From contig JAOSJL010000001.1 of the NCBI GenBank assembly GCA_027494115.1, positions 2,555,501 to 2,619,500 on the forward strand: DNA of 64,000 nt, read 5' to 3'. Position numbers and translations under genes: made by a program. Under the pieces are notes generated by a model. It ran no database searches. It was given only the letters and a program-made list of their open reading frames with translations, and was not told where the DNA came from. Positions 29,110 to 38,813 of the stretch are shown in pieces; position 1 is the stretch's first letter; every line of letters begins with the position of its first letter. Origin of the DNA: Acidimicrobiia bacterium. GTDB lineage: Bacteria > Actinomycetota > Acidimicrobiia > IMCC26256 > JAOSJL01.

Positions 29110-30206
29110 CAGGCCCGACAGGCCCGACCGGCTCGACCGGCTCGACCGGCTCGACTGGCTCGACTGGCTCGACTGGCTTCACGCGCTACGGCATCACCCG
29201 CGACGCGCTGGGCGATCTCCTCGCCGAGTGGGGTGAGCCGCGGTTCCGCGCCGATCAGGTCTGGCGTGGCCTGCACTCGGGGCGGCCGCTCGAGGAGTGC
29301 ACCGACCTCTCCAAGGCGCTGCGGGCACGGCTCACCGACACGCTCCCCGAAGCGCTTCGAGCGTTGACAACCGCGCAGGGCGACGACGGAATGACGCACA
29401 AGTGGCTCTGGGCGTGCGGTGACGACGGCGCCGAGGTCGAGACCGTCTTGATGCGCTACCCCGACCGGGCGACGGTGTGCGTCTCCTCCCAGGCGGGGTG
29501 TGCGATGGGCTGCACGTTCTGTGCCACCGGTCAGGCCGGATTCGTTCGCCATCTCGACGCGGGCGAGATCGTCGAGCAGGTGGCGCGCGCAGCGCAGGCC
29601 GTTCCCGAGCGGGTCGACCACGCCGTGTTCATGGGCATGGGCGAGCCGCTGGCCAACTACGACGCCACTCTCGCCGCCACGCGACGTCTTCACGAGGACT
29701 TCGGGATCTCCGCACGCCGGATCACCATCTCGACGGTCGGCCTCGTGCCGGGAATGCTCCGGCTTGCCGACGAACACCTGCCGGTGACGCTCGCCGTCTC
29801 GCTCCATGCTCCGACGGACGAAGAGCGTGAGCGTCTGGTGCCCCTGAACCGTCGGTACCCGATCGCCGAGATCCTCGGGGCCGCGGAGATCTACCAGCGC
29901 GCGACCGGCCGACGAGTGAGTTTCGAGTACGCCGTCATCGCCGGCGTCAACGACGATCCGGAACAGGCGGCCGTTCTGGCGCGCCTGCTGGGCGGGATCG
30001 GTCCGCCGGCGGTCCACGTGAACCTGATTCCCCTCAATCCCACGGGCGACTACCGGGGTACCGCCCCCAACCGGGGCCGGATGGAGACCTTCGCCCGTCG
30101 CCTTCGCGTCGCCGGGCTCCACGCCACGGTGCGACGCAATCGCGGAACGGACATCGACGCCGCCTGCGGGCAGCTCCGTTCCCGCCACTCCGTTCGCGCC
30201 ACGTGA
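29106..30206 (+). CDS. rlmN: 23S rRNA (adenine2503-C2)/tRNA methyltransferase RlmN
   Basis: This is a radical SAM methyltransferase that methylates C2 of adenine 2503 in 23S rRNA and adenine 37 in some tRNAs. The iron-sulfur cysteines are in QAGCAMGCTFCATGQAG, followed by HAVFMGMGEPLANYD, RRITISTVGLVPGM, LAVSLHAP, FEYAVIAGVND and NLIPLNPTG. A C-terminal catalytic cysteine lies in IDAACGQL. ATG 29106 overlaps the mshD stop. The first 25 or so residues are a Gly-Thr-Ser/Pro triplet repeat not seen in ordinary RlmN. Confidence 0.95.
   Translation: MTGPTGPTGSTGSTGSTGSTGSTGFTRYGITRDALGDLLAEWGEPRFRADQVWRGLHSGRPLEECTDLSKALRARLTDTLPEALRALTTAQGDDGMTHKWLWACGDDGAEVETVLMRYPDRATVCVSSQAGCAMGCTFCATGQAGFVRHLDAGEIVEQVARAAQAVPERVDHAVFMGMGEPLANYDATLAATRRLHEDFGISARRITISTVGLVPGMLRLADEHLPVTLAVSLHAPTDEERERLVPLNRRYPIAEILGAAEIYQRATGRRVSFEYAVIAGVNDDPEQAAVLARLLGGIGPPAVHVNLIPLNPTGDYRGTAPNRGRMETFARRLRVAGLHATVRRNRGTDIDAACGQLRSRHSVRAT
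29112..29176 (+). repeat. rlmN: Triplet-residue tandem repeat at the rlmN start
   Basis: Five 9-base units GGCTCGAC(C/T) run from 29130 to 29174, preceded by two related GGCCCGACA/C units. They encode a collagen-like Gly-Ser-Thr repeat. The last units carry ACT where the first carry ACC, so the array grew in blocks. Confidence 0.85.
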
Positions 30207-30248
30207 CCCTCCGTTCCTGACGGTTTCGCCTCCCTGCAGGACCGATCC

Positions 30249-30263
30249 GGCGCCCGCGGCGCC
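30249..30263. terminator. GC hairpin after rlmN
   Basis: GGCGCC and GGCGCC flank a CGC loop (self-complementary arms, 6-bp stem) about 40 bases after the rlmN stop. There is no T-tract. It is a plausible but weak terminator before the next promoter. Confidence 0.35.
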
Positions 30264-30329
30264 ACGGGGCGGCCCCAGCGGTCACAATGGTGCCTGTCAC
30301 GCCGACCCACGCTCGGCACCGGAGGCCCC

Positions 30330-30677
30330 GTGAACGACCGCAAGTTCCTGAACCAGACGCAGCCGCAGACGCTCGTGATCGCCACGTTGCTCCTGTACCT
30401 GAACGCGTTCTTCGCCGGACTACTCGTCTTTCAATACAACTTCGCCCACGAGTGGACCGTGCTTGCAACCGCCGTCTTCATGGCGGCAGGAGCGTTCGGT
30501 ATCGCCAATGAGAAGAAGTGGGGCTACGGACTCGCGGTGGCAGGTGCGATTCTCAACCTCGCGCTCGCGCTACTGCTCATCGATGCGAGCTTCCTCTCCC
30601 TCATCTTCGACGTGGCGCTGGTCCTCCTGCTGCTGCACCCCATGAGCCGCGACTACCAGCGCATCTGGTTCCGCTGA
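30330..30677 (+). CDS. Small membrane protein, about four TM helices
   Basis: This 115-residue protein has a polar start (MNDRKFLNQTQPQTL) and four hydrophobic segments at about residues 14-33, 42-58, 66-84 and 87-102. It ends in HPMSRDYQRIWFR. GTG 30330 has GGAGG four bases upstream. No family is recognised with confidence. It stands alone before an SDR gene that starts 16 bases later, so they may be co-transcribed. Confidence 0.7.
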   Translation: MNDRKFLNQTQPQTLVIATLLLYLNAFFAGLLVFQYNFAHEWTVLATAVFMAAGAFGIANEKKWGYGLAVAGAILNLALALLLIDASFLSLIFDVALVLLLLHPMSRDYQRIWFR

Positions 30678-30693
30678 ACCTCTCCGCTGTCTC

Positions 30694-31494
30694 GTGGACC
30701 TCGGACTTCGTGGACGCGCCGTGGCGGTGGCGGGGGGAACCCGCGGGGTCGGACGCGCCACAGCCGACCTTCTCGCCGAGGAAGGGTGCCGCGTCGCGGT
30801 TCTCGCCCGGAGTGAGACCGTCGTACGCGAAACCGAGGAGGCACTCGCCGCTACCGGGGCGTCCGACGCCGTCGGCCTGCCGTGCGACATGCTCGACACC
30901 GGCGAGGTCGAAGCCGCGTTCACCTATCTCGACGAACGCTGGGGTGAGCTCCACGCGCTCGTCAACGCCATCGGACCTCCGAGCACCGGTGACCTGACCG
31001 AGCTCTCCGACGACGACTGGATGGAGCAGTTCGACACGGGTGTCCTCACGATGGTCCGCGCGGTGCGCGCGGCACTGCCGCTCCTTCGCAAGGCATCGTT
31101 CGCCCGGGTCGTGAATGTCGCGGCGGCCTCGATCCGCCACCAGTCCCCCGCACTGATCGGGTTCTCCGCCGCCAAGGCCGCCATGGCCACCGCCGGCAAG
31201 AACCTGGCGCGCAGCCTCGCCCACGAGGGAATCCTCGTGAACACGGTGTGCCCCGGGCTGCTGATGACACCCGAGGTCGCCGACCACGTGGAGCAGGCAG
31301 ACCCCGCGTTGCTCCCCGAGGGTCCGCTCGAGGCCGCCTACGCCATGCTCGAGACCGAGTTCGGAGCGGGTAACGACCTCGGTCGGATCGGGCTCCCCGA
31401 AGAGGTGGCGGCTCTCGTCGCGTTCCTGTGCTCCGAGCGCGCGAGCTTCGTCGTCGGAGCAACGCTGCCCGTCGACGGCGGCAGCGACTTCTGA
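30694..31494 (+). CDS. Short-chain dehydrogenase/reductase-like protein, catalytic Tyr replaced by Phe
   Basis: This 266-residue SDR-fold protein has the cofactor loop AGGTRGVGRATAD (TGxxxGxG type), CDMLD and NAIG in place of NNAG. It also has the serine strand NVAAASIRH and a C-terminus of LPVDGGSDF. The catalytic Tyr-x3-Lys reads FSAAK (Phe157, Lys161), so the proton-donating hydroxyl is missing. It may therefore bind NAD(P)H without normal reduction chemistry, or use another residue. GTG 30694 gives the normal N-terminus. Length and the rest of the fold are normal. Confidence 0.83.
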   Translation: MDLGLRGRAVAVAGGTRGVGRATADLLAEEGCRVAVLARSETVVRETEEALAATGASDAVGLPCDMLDTGEVEAAFTYLDERWGELHALVNAIGPPSTGDLTELSDDDWMEQFDTGVLTMVRAVRAALPLLRKASFARVVNVAAASIRHQSPALIGFSAAKAAMATAGKNLARSLAHEGILVNTVCPGLLMTPEVADHVEQADPALLPEGPLEAAYAMLETEFGAGNDLGRIGLPEEVAALVAFLCSERASFVVGATLPVDGGSDF

Positions 31495-31506
31495 GCCACG
31501 CCGGGC

Positions 31507-32303
31507 TCAGAAACCCACGTTCTTGGGTTGGTAGAGCAGGAGAACGAGAGCACCGGAGAAGACGAGCGCTCCAAACGCGAGCGTCGCGACCTTGACCCGC
31601 AGTGACTCGAACTTGGTGCCCACACCGGCGAAGAACAGCACGGACGCGAACAGCACGGTCGTGAGGATGTAGTTGTCCGCACGCTGATTCGCCTCGCGTG
31701 CCTCCTCGAAGAGCTCGGTCGCCTCAGCATCGAGCTCATCCGCGCGGACATCGTCAGCCAGGACGTACTCATCCATCTGGAAAGGCGTTGCCGGTGCTTC
31801 CTCGTTCTCGAGAGGATCGGTGGCGATCCATGCGACGACAGCCGGTTCGAACTCGTCGCGGAAGCGGTCGAACAGGAATCCGGCGAGTTCGTCGTTCTCC
31901 AAGGTGACGGCGGACGCGAAGTCGATGAACATCCCGACGTCGATGTTGAACAACGTATCGGCGTCGTTCGAGGCGCGGACCGACTCGGTTCGGGTGGCAG
32001 CGGCTTCGGAGAACCGCGTGGCCTGGACACCGCCCCAGCGCGTGGCCTGGTAGGCGCTCCAGGCCGATCCCAGCGTCGCGAGCGACAGGAGAATCGCGGA
32101 GAAGATCTCGATCCAGCGGTCGCGTCGGCTCATCTCGACGAGCGGAAGCACCCGCTCGATCAGGGGTCGGACTCCCCCACGACCTCGGCTGCATGATTTG
32201 CCGGGTCGTCGGCCGGGTCGTCGGCCGGGTCGTCGGCCGGGTCGTCGGCCGGGTCGTCGACCGGACCGTCGACCGGGCTCCCGGTGTTTCCATCCTCCGT
32301 CAC
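31507..32303 (-). CDS. DUF4337-like membrane protein with acidic DDPA repeats, frameshifted
   Basis: The conserved part (LIERVLPLVEMSRRDRWIEI onwards) has one TM helix (FSAILLSLATLGSAWSAY), a long helical acidic section and two C-terminal TM helices, similar in layout to DUF4337 proteins of unknown role. The N-terminal 45 residues, read from GTG 32303 in another frame, are an Asp/Pro/Ala repeat ending GESDP. One extra base in the G4 run 32163-32166 joins them as GESDPLIERV. Without correction the conserved part would need a start inside a basic RRPG repeat. The family name is tentative. Confidence 0.65.
32203..32275 (-). repeat. 12-bp tandem repeat coding for Asp-Asp-Pro-Ala
   Basis: The plus-strand unit GGGTCGTCGGCC occurs about five times in a row with one diverged copy at the end (GGACCGTCGACC). 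On the minus strand it reads as DDPA in the frame that continues into the membrane protein after correction, and as RRPG in the uncorrected frame. Confidence 0.88.
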
Positions 32304-32358
32304 GGGCGGACGGTAACAACTGCATCGTGAACCGCGGTGCATCCCGTCACGCACCCGG

Positions 32359-33357
32359 TCATCCCAGGCGGTCCCCCATCTCGTGCAGCTCCGCCTCGGT
32401 GACCGTCAGCACACGGCGCCCTCCCATGATGCCGCCGACGATCGCAGCGACGACCAGCCACGACGAGAGGCTCAGCTGCGCCACACCCGACAGGCCGTGG
32501 CCGAGGTTGCACCCACCCGCGATCTGACCGCCCAGACCGAGGAGCAGACCACCGACGAACAGGCGGAGCAGCCGACCTGCGTGAGCGCGAGACAGCGACC
32601 ACGAGGACGCCAACAGCGCTGCCGCCGCCGCGCCGGGAATCAAGGCCACCACGAACGAGCCTTCCCACTCGTCGGGCTGACCTCGTATGAGACTGGAGAC
32701 GAAGCCTTCGGTGTTGGGCCCGAAGTCGTGCCCTCCGACACCGGCGAGGATCCACGCGCCCACGAGCGCCAGACCGAGCACGGTGCCTCCGACCACCCAA
32801 CCCAGCTGATCCCGTGCGCGCGGCGCCTCGGGCGAAACGGGCCAGAACGCGAGTGCGAGGATCACGACCACTGCCAGCGGAACCGCCACGCTCCAGTGCG
32901 GCACATCGAGGACGCCGGGAAGTGTGGCCCCCTCCCCCGCCGCGAGCACTCCCTTGTCACCGGGGAACTCGAACCATCCACCGATGGCGTCGCCGGCCAT
33001 GAAGCCCACGAGGCCGACGAGACAGGTGACCGCACCGGAGCCCAGGTTGTAGAAGAGGCCCGAGGCGGTCGTCACCGCGAGCACCATGCCGAAGCCGAGG
33101 AGGAGCCCGCCGACGATGTTCGGGAGCGGACGGAACGGGAGCCCGCGGCTCAACTGAGGCCACATGTCGCTCGCGAACACGGCCGTCAGGCCCAGAACGC
33201 CGATCATGACGGCGAGGAGCCACGTGCGAAAGACGCGCGGGATGCGATCGGGCAGACCGGCGAAACTGCCGTGCAGAGCGAGCTTCGTTCGCTGGAGTGC
33301 ATAGCCCATCGCGAGGCCCGCGCCTACGCCCGTCACGAGGAGCAACATGTCCGCCAT
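32359..33357 (-). CDS. YeeE/YedE family transporter
   Basis: This 332-residue protein has about nine to ten TM helices. It belongs to the YeeE/YedE family, whose studied members import thiosulfate or other sulfur compounds. Conserved are GSGAVTCLVGLVGFMAGDAIGG and GGQIAGGCNLGHGLSGVAQL, each with a key cysteine. The first repeat has ALQRTKLALHGSF where other members often carry a cysteine. ATG 33357 is the start that matches the family. It is divergent from the DUF255 gene. Sulfur import would fit the thiol-redox genes later in the window, but nothing here proves the substrate. Confidence 0.82.
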   Translation of the reverse strand: MADMLLLVTGVGAGLAMGYALQRTKLALHGSFAGLPDRIPRVFRTWLLAVMIGVLGLTAVFASDMWPQLSRGLPFRPLPNIVGGLLLGFGMVLAVTTASGLFYNLGSGAVTCLVGLVGFMAGDAIGGWFEFPGDKGVLAAGEGATLPGVLDVPHWSVAVPLAVVVILALAFWPVSPEAPRARDQLGWVVGGTVLGLALVGAWILAGVGGHDFGPNTEGFVSSLIRGQPDEWEGSFVVALIPGAAAAALLASSWSLSRAHAGRLLRLFVGGLLLGLGGQIAGGCNLGHGLSGVAQLSLSSWLVVAAIVGGIMGGRRVLTVTEAELHEMGDRLG

Positions 33358-33417
33358 TGTGGTGTGCGTGCGCGAGCCGGAGGGTGACTCGGGTCGCGAG
33401 TGCCTTAGCCTGCGACC

Positions 33418-35453
33418 ATGAACCGTCTCGCCGATCAGACCAGTCCGTACCTCCGCCAGCACGCGGACAACCCCGTCGACTGGTACCCGTGGGGCGACGA
33501 GGCCTTCACGGTGGCAGCGGAGACCGACAGGCCCGTGATGCTCTCGGTCGGCTATTCGGCGTGTCACTGGTGCCATGTGATGGCGCACGAATCATTCGAA
33601 GACCCTGAAACTGCGGCCCTGATGAACGAGTTGTTCGTGAACGTCAAGGTCGACCGCGAGGAACGTCCCGACGTCGACGCCCTCTACATGAATGCGGTCC
33701 AGGCCATGACGGGCCAGGGCGGCTGGCCGATGACCGTTTTCCTCACGCCGGAGGGTCGCCCCTTCTTCGGAGGCACGTACTTTCCCCCGAGGAACGACCC
33801 GGCATGCCCTCGTTCCGACGTGTCCTCGAAGCCATCGACGAAGCCTGGCGCGAGCGGCGGGTCGATCTCGACGAACAGGCTTCCCGGCTCACCGCTGCGC
33901 TGGCGGAGGCGGCCAGCCCCGACCCCGCGGCGGCACTGCCCGGGCCGGAGGTGCTCGCTGTCGCTCGCGCCGAGTTGGGTCGCGGCTTCGAACCCCGGTA
34001 CGGAGGCTTCGGAGGCGCCCCGAAGTTCCCGCCGTCCATGGCGCTGCGCTTCCTGCTCCGAGACCACGTCCGCACGGGCGACCAGGACTCGCTCGACATG
34101 GCCCGCACGACCCTCGACGCCATGGCGGCCGGCGGTCTGCGCGACCACGTCGGTGGAGGGTTTCACCGCTACTCGGTGGACGACACCTGGCTCGTTCCGC
34201 ATTTCGAGAAGATGCTCTACGACCAGGCGCTCATCGTGCGCGCGTACACGCAGGGGTTCCAGGTGACGGGCGAACAAAGGTGGAAGATCGTCGTCGAGGA
34301 GCTCATCGAGTATGTCTTGCGGGATCTTCGCACCGACGGCGGCGGCTTCGCGTCCGCCGAGGATGCCGACTCGGAGGGGATTGAAGGCAAGTTCTACGTC
34401 TGGAGCGTCGAGGAGCTCCGTGACGTTCTCGGTGACGACGCGCAGGTGGTCATCGACTACTTCGGCGCCTCGCCCCAGGGGAACTTCGAAGGTGGGAACA
34501 TTCTGCACGTCGCCGACCGCACTCGGCCCCGACCTACCGAGGTCGAACGGTCGCTCCCCCTCCTACGTGAGGTTCGATCGCGACGTGTGCGCCCGGGGCT
34601 CGACAACAAGGTCCTCCTCGCGTGGAACGCCCTGTTCGCACGCGCGCTCGCCGAGGCCGCCGCTGTCTTCGAGCGCGATGACTGGCTCGACGCAGCGCGA
34701 ACCACTGTGGAGTTCCTGGAGTCGTCTCTGCGATCCGCCGACGGCCGCCTTCTGCGCTCCTGGCAGGGAGGCCAGGCACGCCATCATGCCTACGCGGAGG
34801 ACTATGCCGCTCTGCTCGGAGCGCAGCTGACGCTGGCCGAACTCGACGACATGGCATGGGTCGAGCGGGCCCGGTCGACGGCCTCGCATCTGGTCGATCT
34901 GTTTCACGATCCCGACAGTGGCGGCTTCTTCACGAGTGGCGCCGACGCCGACGAGCTCCTGGTGCGCGGCAAGGATTTCTTCGACAACGCGACGCCCTCG
35001 GCCAACTCGATGGCCGCCGACGCCCTGCTTCGCCTCGCTGCCCTGACCGGCGAGAAGACCTGGGAAGCGCCCGCGCTCAGTGCCATCCGTGTCGTGGGCG
35101 ACCACCTCGAGCGGATGCCGACGGGTTTCGGCGAGATGCTCGAAGCTCTCGAGCGCGCCGTGGTGGCACCGCTCGAGATCGTGGTGACCGGCGATCCGAC
35201 GGATCGCTCCTTCGTCGAGTTGCGGCGCGGGATCGTCGGCCGACTGCTCCCTGCCGCCGTCATGGCGGTTGGTGGTCCCGGCGATGGTTCCGGCCCGCTG
35301 CATCAAGGCCGCGGCGGCGCGGGCCCACCTCGCGCATACGTCTGTGAGAACTTCGCGTGTCGGGAGCCCGTGGAGACAGCGCCCGATCTCCGGCGTCTGC
35401 TCGACGGGCTACTTTCGGCCCGGGATCAGCCCGGCTTCGAGCGCTTCGGCTGA
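33418..35453 (+). CDS. DUF255/YyaL thioredoxin-domain protein, frameshifted
   Basis: This is a protein of about 678 residues with an N-terminal thioredoxin-like DUF255 domain ([26 protein letters not shown] at residues 49-62, [22 protein letters not shown]). A long six-hairpin glycosidase-like domain follows ([61 protein letters not shown]). The two parts are in different frames. One extra C in the C5 run 33784-33788 gives [12 protein letters not shown], the expected junction. The natural substrate of the family is unknown. The last 45 bases overlap the convergent next gene. Confidence 0.88.
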
Positions 35454-36081
35454 CGCCCAGCCGAACACGATGACGGCCTCGCCTTTGGCGGGGTTGGGCG
35501 TACCGAGCATCTCGGCGGCCTTCGACTTCGTGGACACCTTGAGGGTGCGTGTGTCGAAGACCGGTGCAGGCCTCTTACCAGGCTTCACCCGGAAGCTGCG
35601 GTCGTCGTAGGAACCGTTGGAACCGAAGCGCTTCGCCAGGCGGCGACCCCACGCCCGTTCTTCACCGGTGGGCGAGTAACCGGGGCGCGGGCAGATGTCG
35701 CTCAGGCTCCCGAGCAGCGAGTAGCCGCCGGGGTGCGCGATCTGACCGGCGACCAACACGTCTTCGTCGGGGGAACGAGATGGCCGCACGACGGTAGAGC
35801 TCGCCGACGAGCGCCTTGAGCGAGGGGCCGGCCTGCTTACCGCGTCGGGCGGCTCCCCCGCCCCACAGGACACAGGGTGTTCCGCCGATGCGCTCGAGCG
35901 AGCCGAAGAGGAATCCGTGCAGCTCGTCGTCGACCGACGTGAGGCAGATCAGTGGGAACGACTCGATTTGGCGGTCGAGTGCTTCGTCGTCGACCTTCGA
36001 ACCGACGTCCGTGAGGATCTGCCCGAGCACGTCGAGCTCGGCGGGCTTCACATTGACGGAGTCTCGAGATTCCAGGTCCAT
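35409..36081 (-). CDS. Conserved-looking protein of unknown function, frameshifted
   Basis: Starting at ATG 36081 (MDLESRDSVNVKPAELDVL), the protein has a mixed alpha/beta pattern with IESFPLICLTSVDDELHGFLFGS, then a glycine-rich loop (WGGGAARRGKQAG). The rest (DEDVLVAGQIAHPGGYSLL to the end [13 protein letters not shown]) is in another frame, joined by one extra base in the G5 run 35769-35773. Corrected length is about 224 residues. The pattern vaguely recalls GNAT acyltransferases, but no diagnostic motif is clear, so I assign no function. Confidence 0.6.
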
Positions 36082-36136
36082 CGGGCTCCTATTGTGGCCG
36101 ATGGACGGCCCCTGACGAAAGTCGGAAGGTCCGGCC

Positions 36137-36258
36137 TCAGAGCTTCCGGGCGTCAGTGGGGTCCGAGTAGGCCTTGACCAGCTTGAGTTTTCCGCCATCA
36201 AGGCCTCGTCGCCACAGACGAGGACACGGTGGGTCTCCAGACGGATCTCATCGGGCAT
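36137..36258 (-). CDS. Very small protein, possibly frameshifted
   Basis: ATG 36258 follows GGAG by four bases and opens MPDEIRLETHRVLVCGDEAL. With one base added near 36196-36201 the frame continues as DGGKLKLVKAYSDPTDARKL and stops at 36137, giving about 41 residues. Without correction the frame runs on into the upstream of the next gene. The good ribosome site and polar, codon-like sequence support a small gene. Its role is unknown. Confidence 0.4.
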
Positions 36259-36303
36259 GGCTCCGTGACTCGGAGGCCGGACGCCCCTCGACCCCGTTGG
36301 GAC

Positions 36304-38696
36304 TCAGCGACGCCGGCGACGCTGACTCGCCCGGCGCCGGCGGCTCACCCGGACGCCGCCCGCGAGCAGCGCGCAGTCCACACACAGGGTACGGGGACGG
36401 GAGCTCGATCCGACCTGGATGAGGCAGTCGTCGCAGAACGGACCACCGCAGCGTGAACAACGCGTCGAAGAGAAGCGGTGCCGGTGCCGGATGCACGGCA
36501 ACCCGGGCACCGAAGGATCCGGTGGTGCGGGAAGTACGTCGTGACCGACCCCGACAGCCACTTCTTCGGAAACGTCGGCCGCGGTTTCGCTCGCGAGATC
36601 GGGGCCCCCGCCGGCGAGCGCCTCGGGCTCCGCAACCGCCACCACCTCCGGCTCGAACTCCACGTCGGGTTCGGGCTCGATCTCGAGCGCCGGTTCCGGC
36701 TCAGGCTCAGGTTCCGGCTCGATCTCGAGCGCCGGTTCCGGCTCAGGCTCAGGTTCCGGCTCGATCTCGAGCGCCGGTTCCGGCTCAGGTTCCGGCTCGA
36801 TCTCGAGCGCCGGTTCCGGCTCAGGCTCAGGTTCCGGCTCGATCTCGAGCGCGGGTTCCGGCTCAGGCTCGGGTCCCGGCTCAGGTTCCGGCTCGATCTC
36901 GAGCGCGGGTTCCGCTCAGGCTGGGTCGGCTCAGGTTCCGGGTTCGGTTCAGGTTCGGGTTCGGGTTCGGGTTCGGGTTCGGGTTCGGGTTCGGGTTCGG
37001 GCTCGGAGTAGGTCCAGACGAGTCCCCCGCGCCGTCACGAGCGGCGAGCCAGTCGTCCGCGAAAGCAGCGAACTCCGGCGATGCGACGACCGCGATCTGG
37101 CGGAATTCACCTTCCCGCACCAGATACTCGAAGGTGGCAGGGAGGGCCGGCGCGGGGAGCAGATCCAGGGCACCGTCCAACACGACCGGAGCGGTCTCGG
37201 CGGCCGTCACACCCCGCGACGGAAGGAGCTCATCGAGTACATCCGCCACGTCGACGGGATCCATGGTGGTGACATCGCCGGGATCGAGATCCTCCTCGGC
37301 GTCGAGAGCGGCGAGCTGGCGGTCGAGATCGAGGACCTGTGCGGTGGCCGCCGACAGGCCCTCGGCCAGCACGGCGATCTCCGCCTCGACGTTCCGGATC
37401 TGCGACGCTACGGCATCGCGGTACTCGTCAGCAGCACGGTCCGCCTCGGCGAGCTCTTCCTCCATCCGCTCCGTCGCTGCCAGATCCTCTTCCAACCAGG
37501 TGCGTGCCGCGTCGAGTGCCTGCCCGTGATCGGCGATCTCCACACCGGCATGCGCGAGAGCCTCGGCGAGTGCGGCTCGGGAATCCACGAGTTCAGGATT
37601 GGCGATGACCCTGCGGCGCAGAGCCTCGTGGGGATCTCCGCTCGGCTCATCCCCCAGGAAATCCGTCACGGCGACGCGGAGTTCCTCCAGCTCGCGTTCG
37701 AGCTCGCTCCAGCGTTCGTCGTCGGCGAGTTGGACGGCGTCGCCGGCAGCGACGCGCTCGTGGGCGATCTGCGTCGCCGAGGCCTCTGCCTGCTCGAGCG
37801 TCGATGCCTCCGTGTTGAACGCGACCGACATCAGGTACTCCGTGTAGTCGCCGAACCCGGCCCGGGCGAGAGCCTCCGCTTCGGCCTCGCGTGCCTTCGC
37901 CAGGGCACGACGCGCTCCCCCGACCCGCCATCGCGCTCCCCGCGTGCTGTTCGGCGAGATCCACCTCATGGTGCAGCTCGTGCAACTTCTCGGCGTCCTC
38001 GGGGCCGATCTGGCCCACCTGTGCGCGCTCCTCCGCCGGACGGGAATGAGTGAGGACTTCAGCGGCCTCGCAGAAGGTCGTGACCGCGGAGACACCCTCA
38101 CCGAGAAGGGCAATGCTCGTGGTGAGATCGAGCCACCGGTCGATGAGCTCCACCGTTCCGGGCTCCGGGACGACGGGTTCGGTCATCTCGATCCGCTCCA
38201 CCTCGGCCACGGCTGCCTCGATCGGGGCACGCTCGGGAGTACCCGACTCGCATCGCGCCCGCAATGCTTCACGTTCGTCGTCGGCCGAGCTGTCGGCCGA
38301 ACGGAGCTCCGCGAGCTCCTGTTCCCGTTCTCGGTGTCGCTCCTCGGCCTGCTGCCGGTTGCCGTCGGCGTCGGCCCGGGTCACGGCGATCTCGATGCGG
38401 CGCATGTCGCGCGCGTGCTGCGCCCGCCGGCCGTGCACCGTGCGGTGGGCTGCTCTCAGATCGTCGGGGCCGAGGCGTACGACGCCGACGTCAGCTGCCG
38501 CGACAGCGGCATCGAGTGACTCGCCGCCGATCTCACCGGGAGTGACGGCTGCGAGGGCCGCCAGCATCTCGCTGACGGTGTCGTAGCCGGCGAATCCGCC
38601 ATCGGGGCGCGGAGAATCGGCCAGTATCGTCAGGTGCGGATCAAACCGGATGGTTTCCGGCGGATCCGTCGCCCATTGCAGATCCTGCAAGCGCAT
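36304..38696 (-). CDS. SMC/SbcC-like coiled-coil protein with Glu-Pro repeat linker and C-terminal zinc finger, multiple frameshifts
   Basis: ATG 38696 has GGAG six bases upstream. The N-terminus ([18 protein letters not shown], then HLTILADSP) resembles the head of SMC/SbcC ATPases but lacks a Walker A loop. About 350 residues of coiled coil follow. Next is a second head-like part with [12 protein letters not shown] and [13 protein letters not shown], then a Glu-Pro repeat. Last is a zinc finger ([38 protein letters not shown]) and an arginine-rich tail. Frames change at the C5 runs 37917-37921 and 37024-37028, and near 36914 where a repeat copy lacks one base. Joining all parts into one gene is my inference; the zinc-finger part could be separate. 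Confidence 0.55.
36668..37010 (-). repeat. Glu-Pro-rich tandem repeat (36-42 bp units, then 6-bp units)
   Basis: From 36668 to about 36905 a unit of 42 bases (sometimes 36) recurs; on the minus strand it codes [12 protein letters not shown]. From about 36950 to 37005 a 6-base unit GGTTCG repeats about nine times, coding Glu-Pro in the same frame. One copy at 36912-36915 has TCCGCTC where the others have TCCGGCTC, which breaks the frame. Confidence 0.88.
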
Positions 38697-38813
38697 GGCG
38701 TCTCCAGCAGCTCAGTTCCGCCGCCCATGCCCTAGTCGGCTCCTCGGAACCGCGCATTACCACCTTCGGGGCAAAAAGGTTACCCATCAGCCGGCTCCGA
38801 GAACAGGGCGCAC

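Noticed and set aside
36668-37010. CRISPR-like regular spacing
   Set aside because: Units are contiguous coding repeats without unique spacers, and no cas genes are present.
36478-37011. Plus-strand open frame of Arg/Leu/Phe repeats
   Set aside because: It is the reverse reading of the Glu-Pro repeat. The minus-strand frame joins recognisable flanking protein sequence, the plus-strand one does not.
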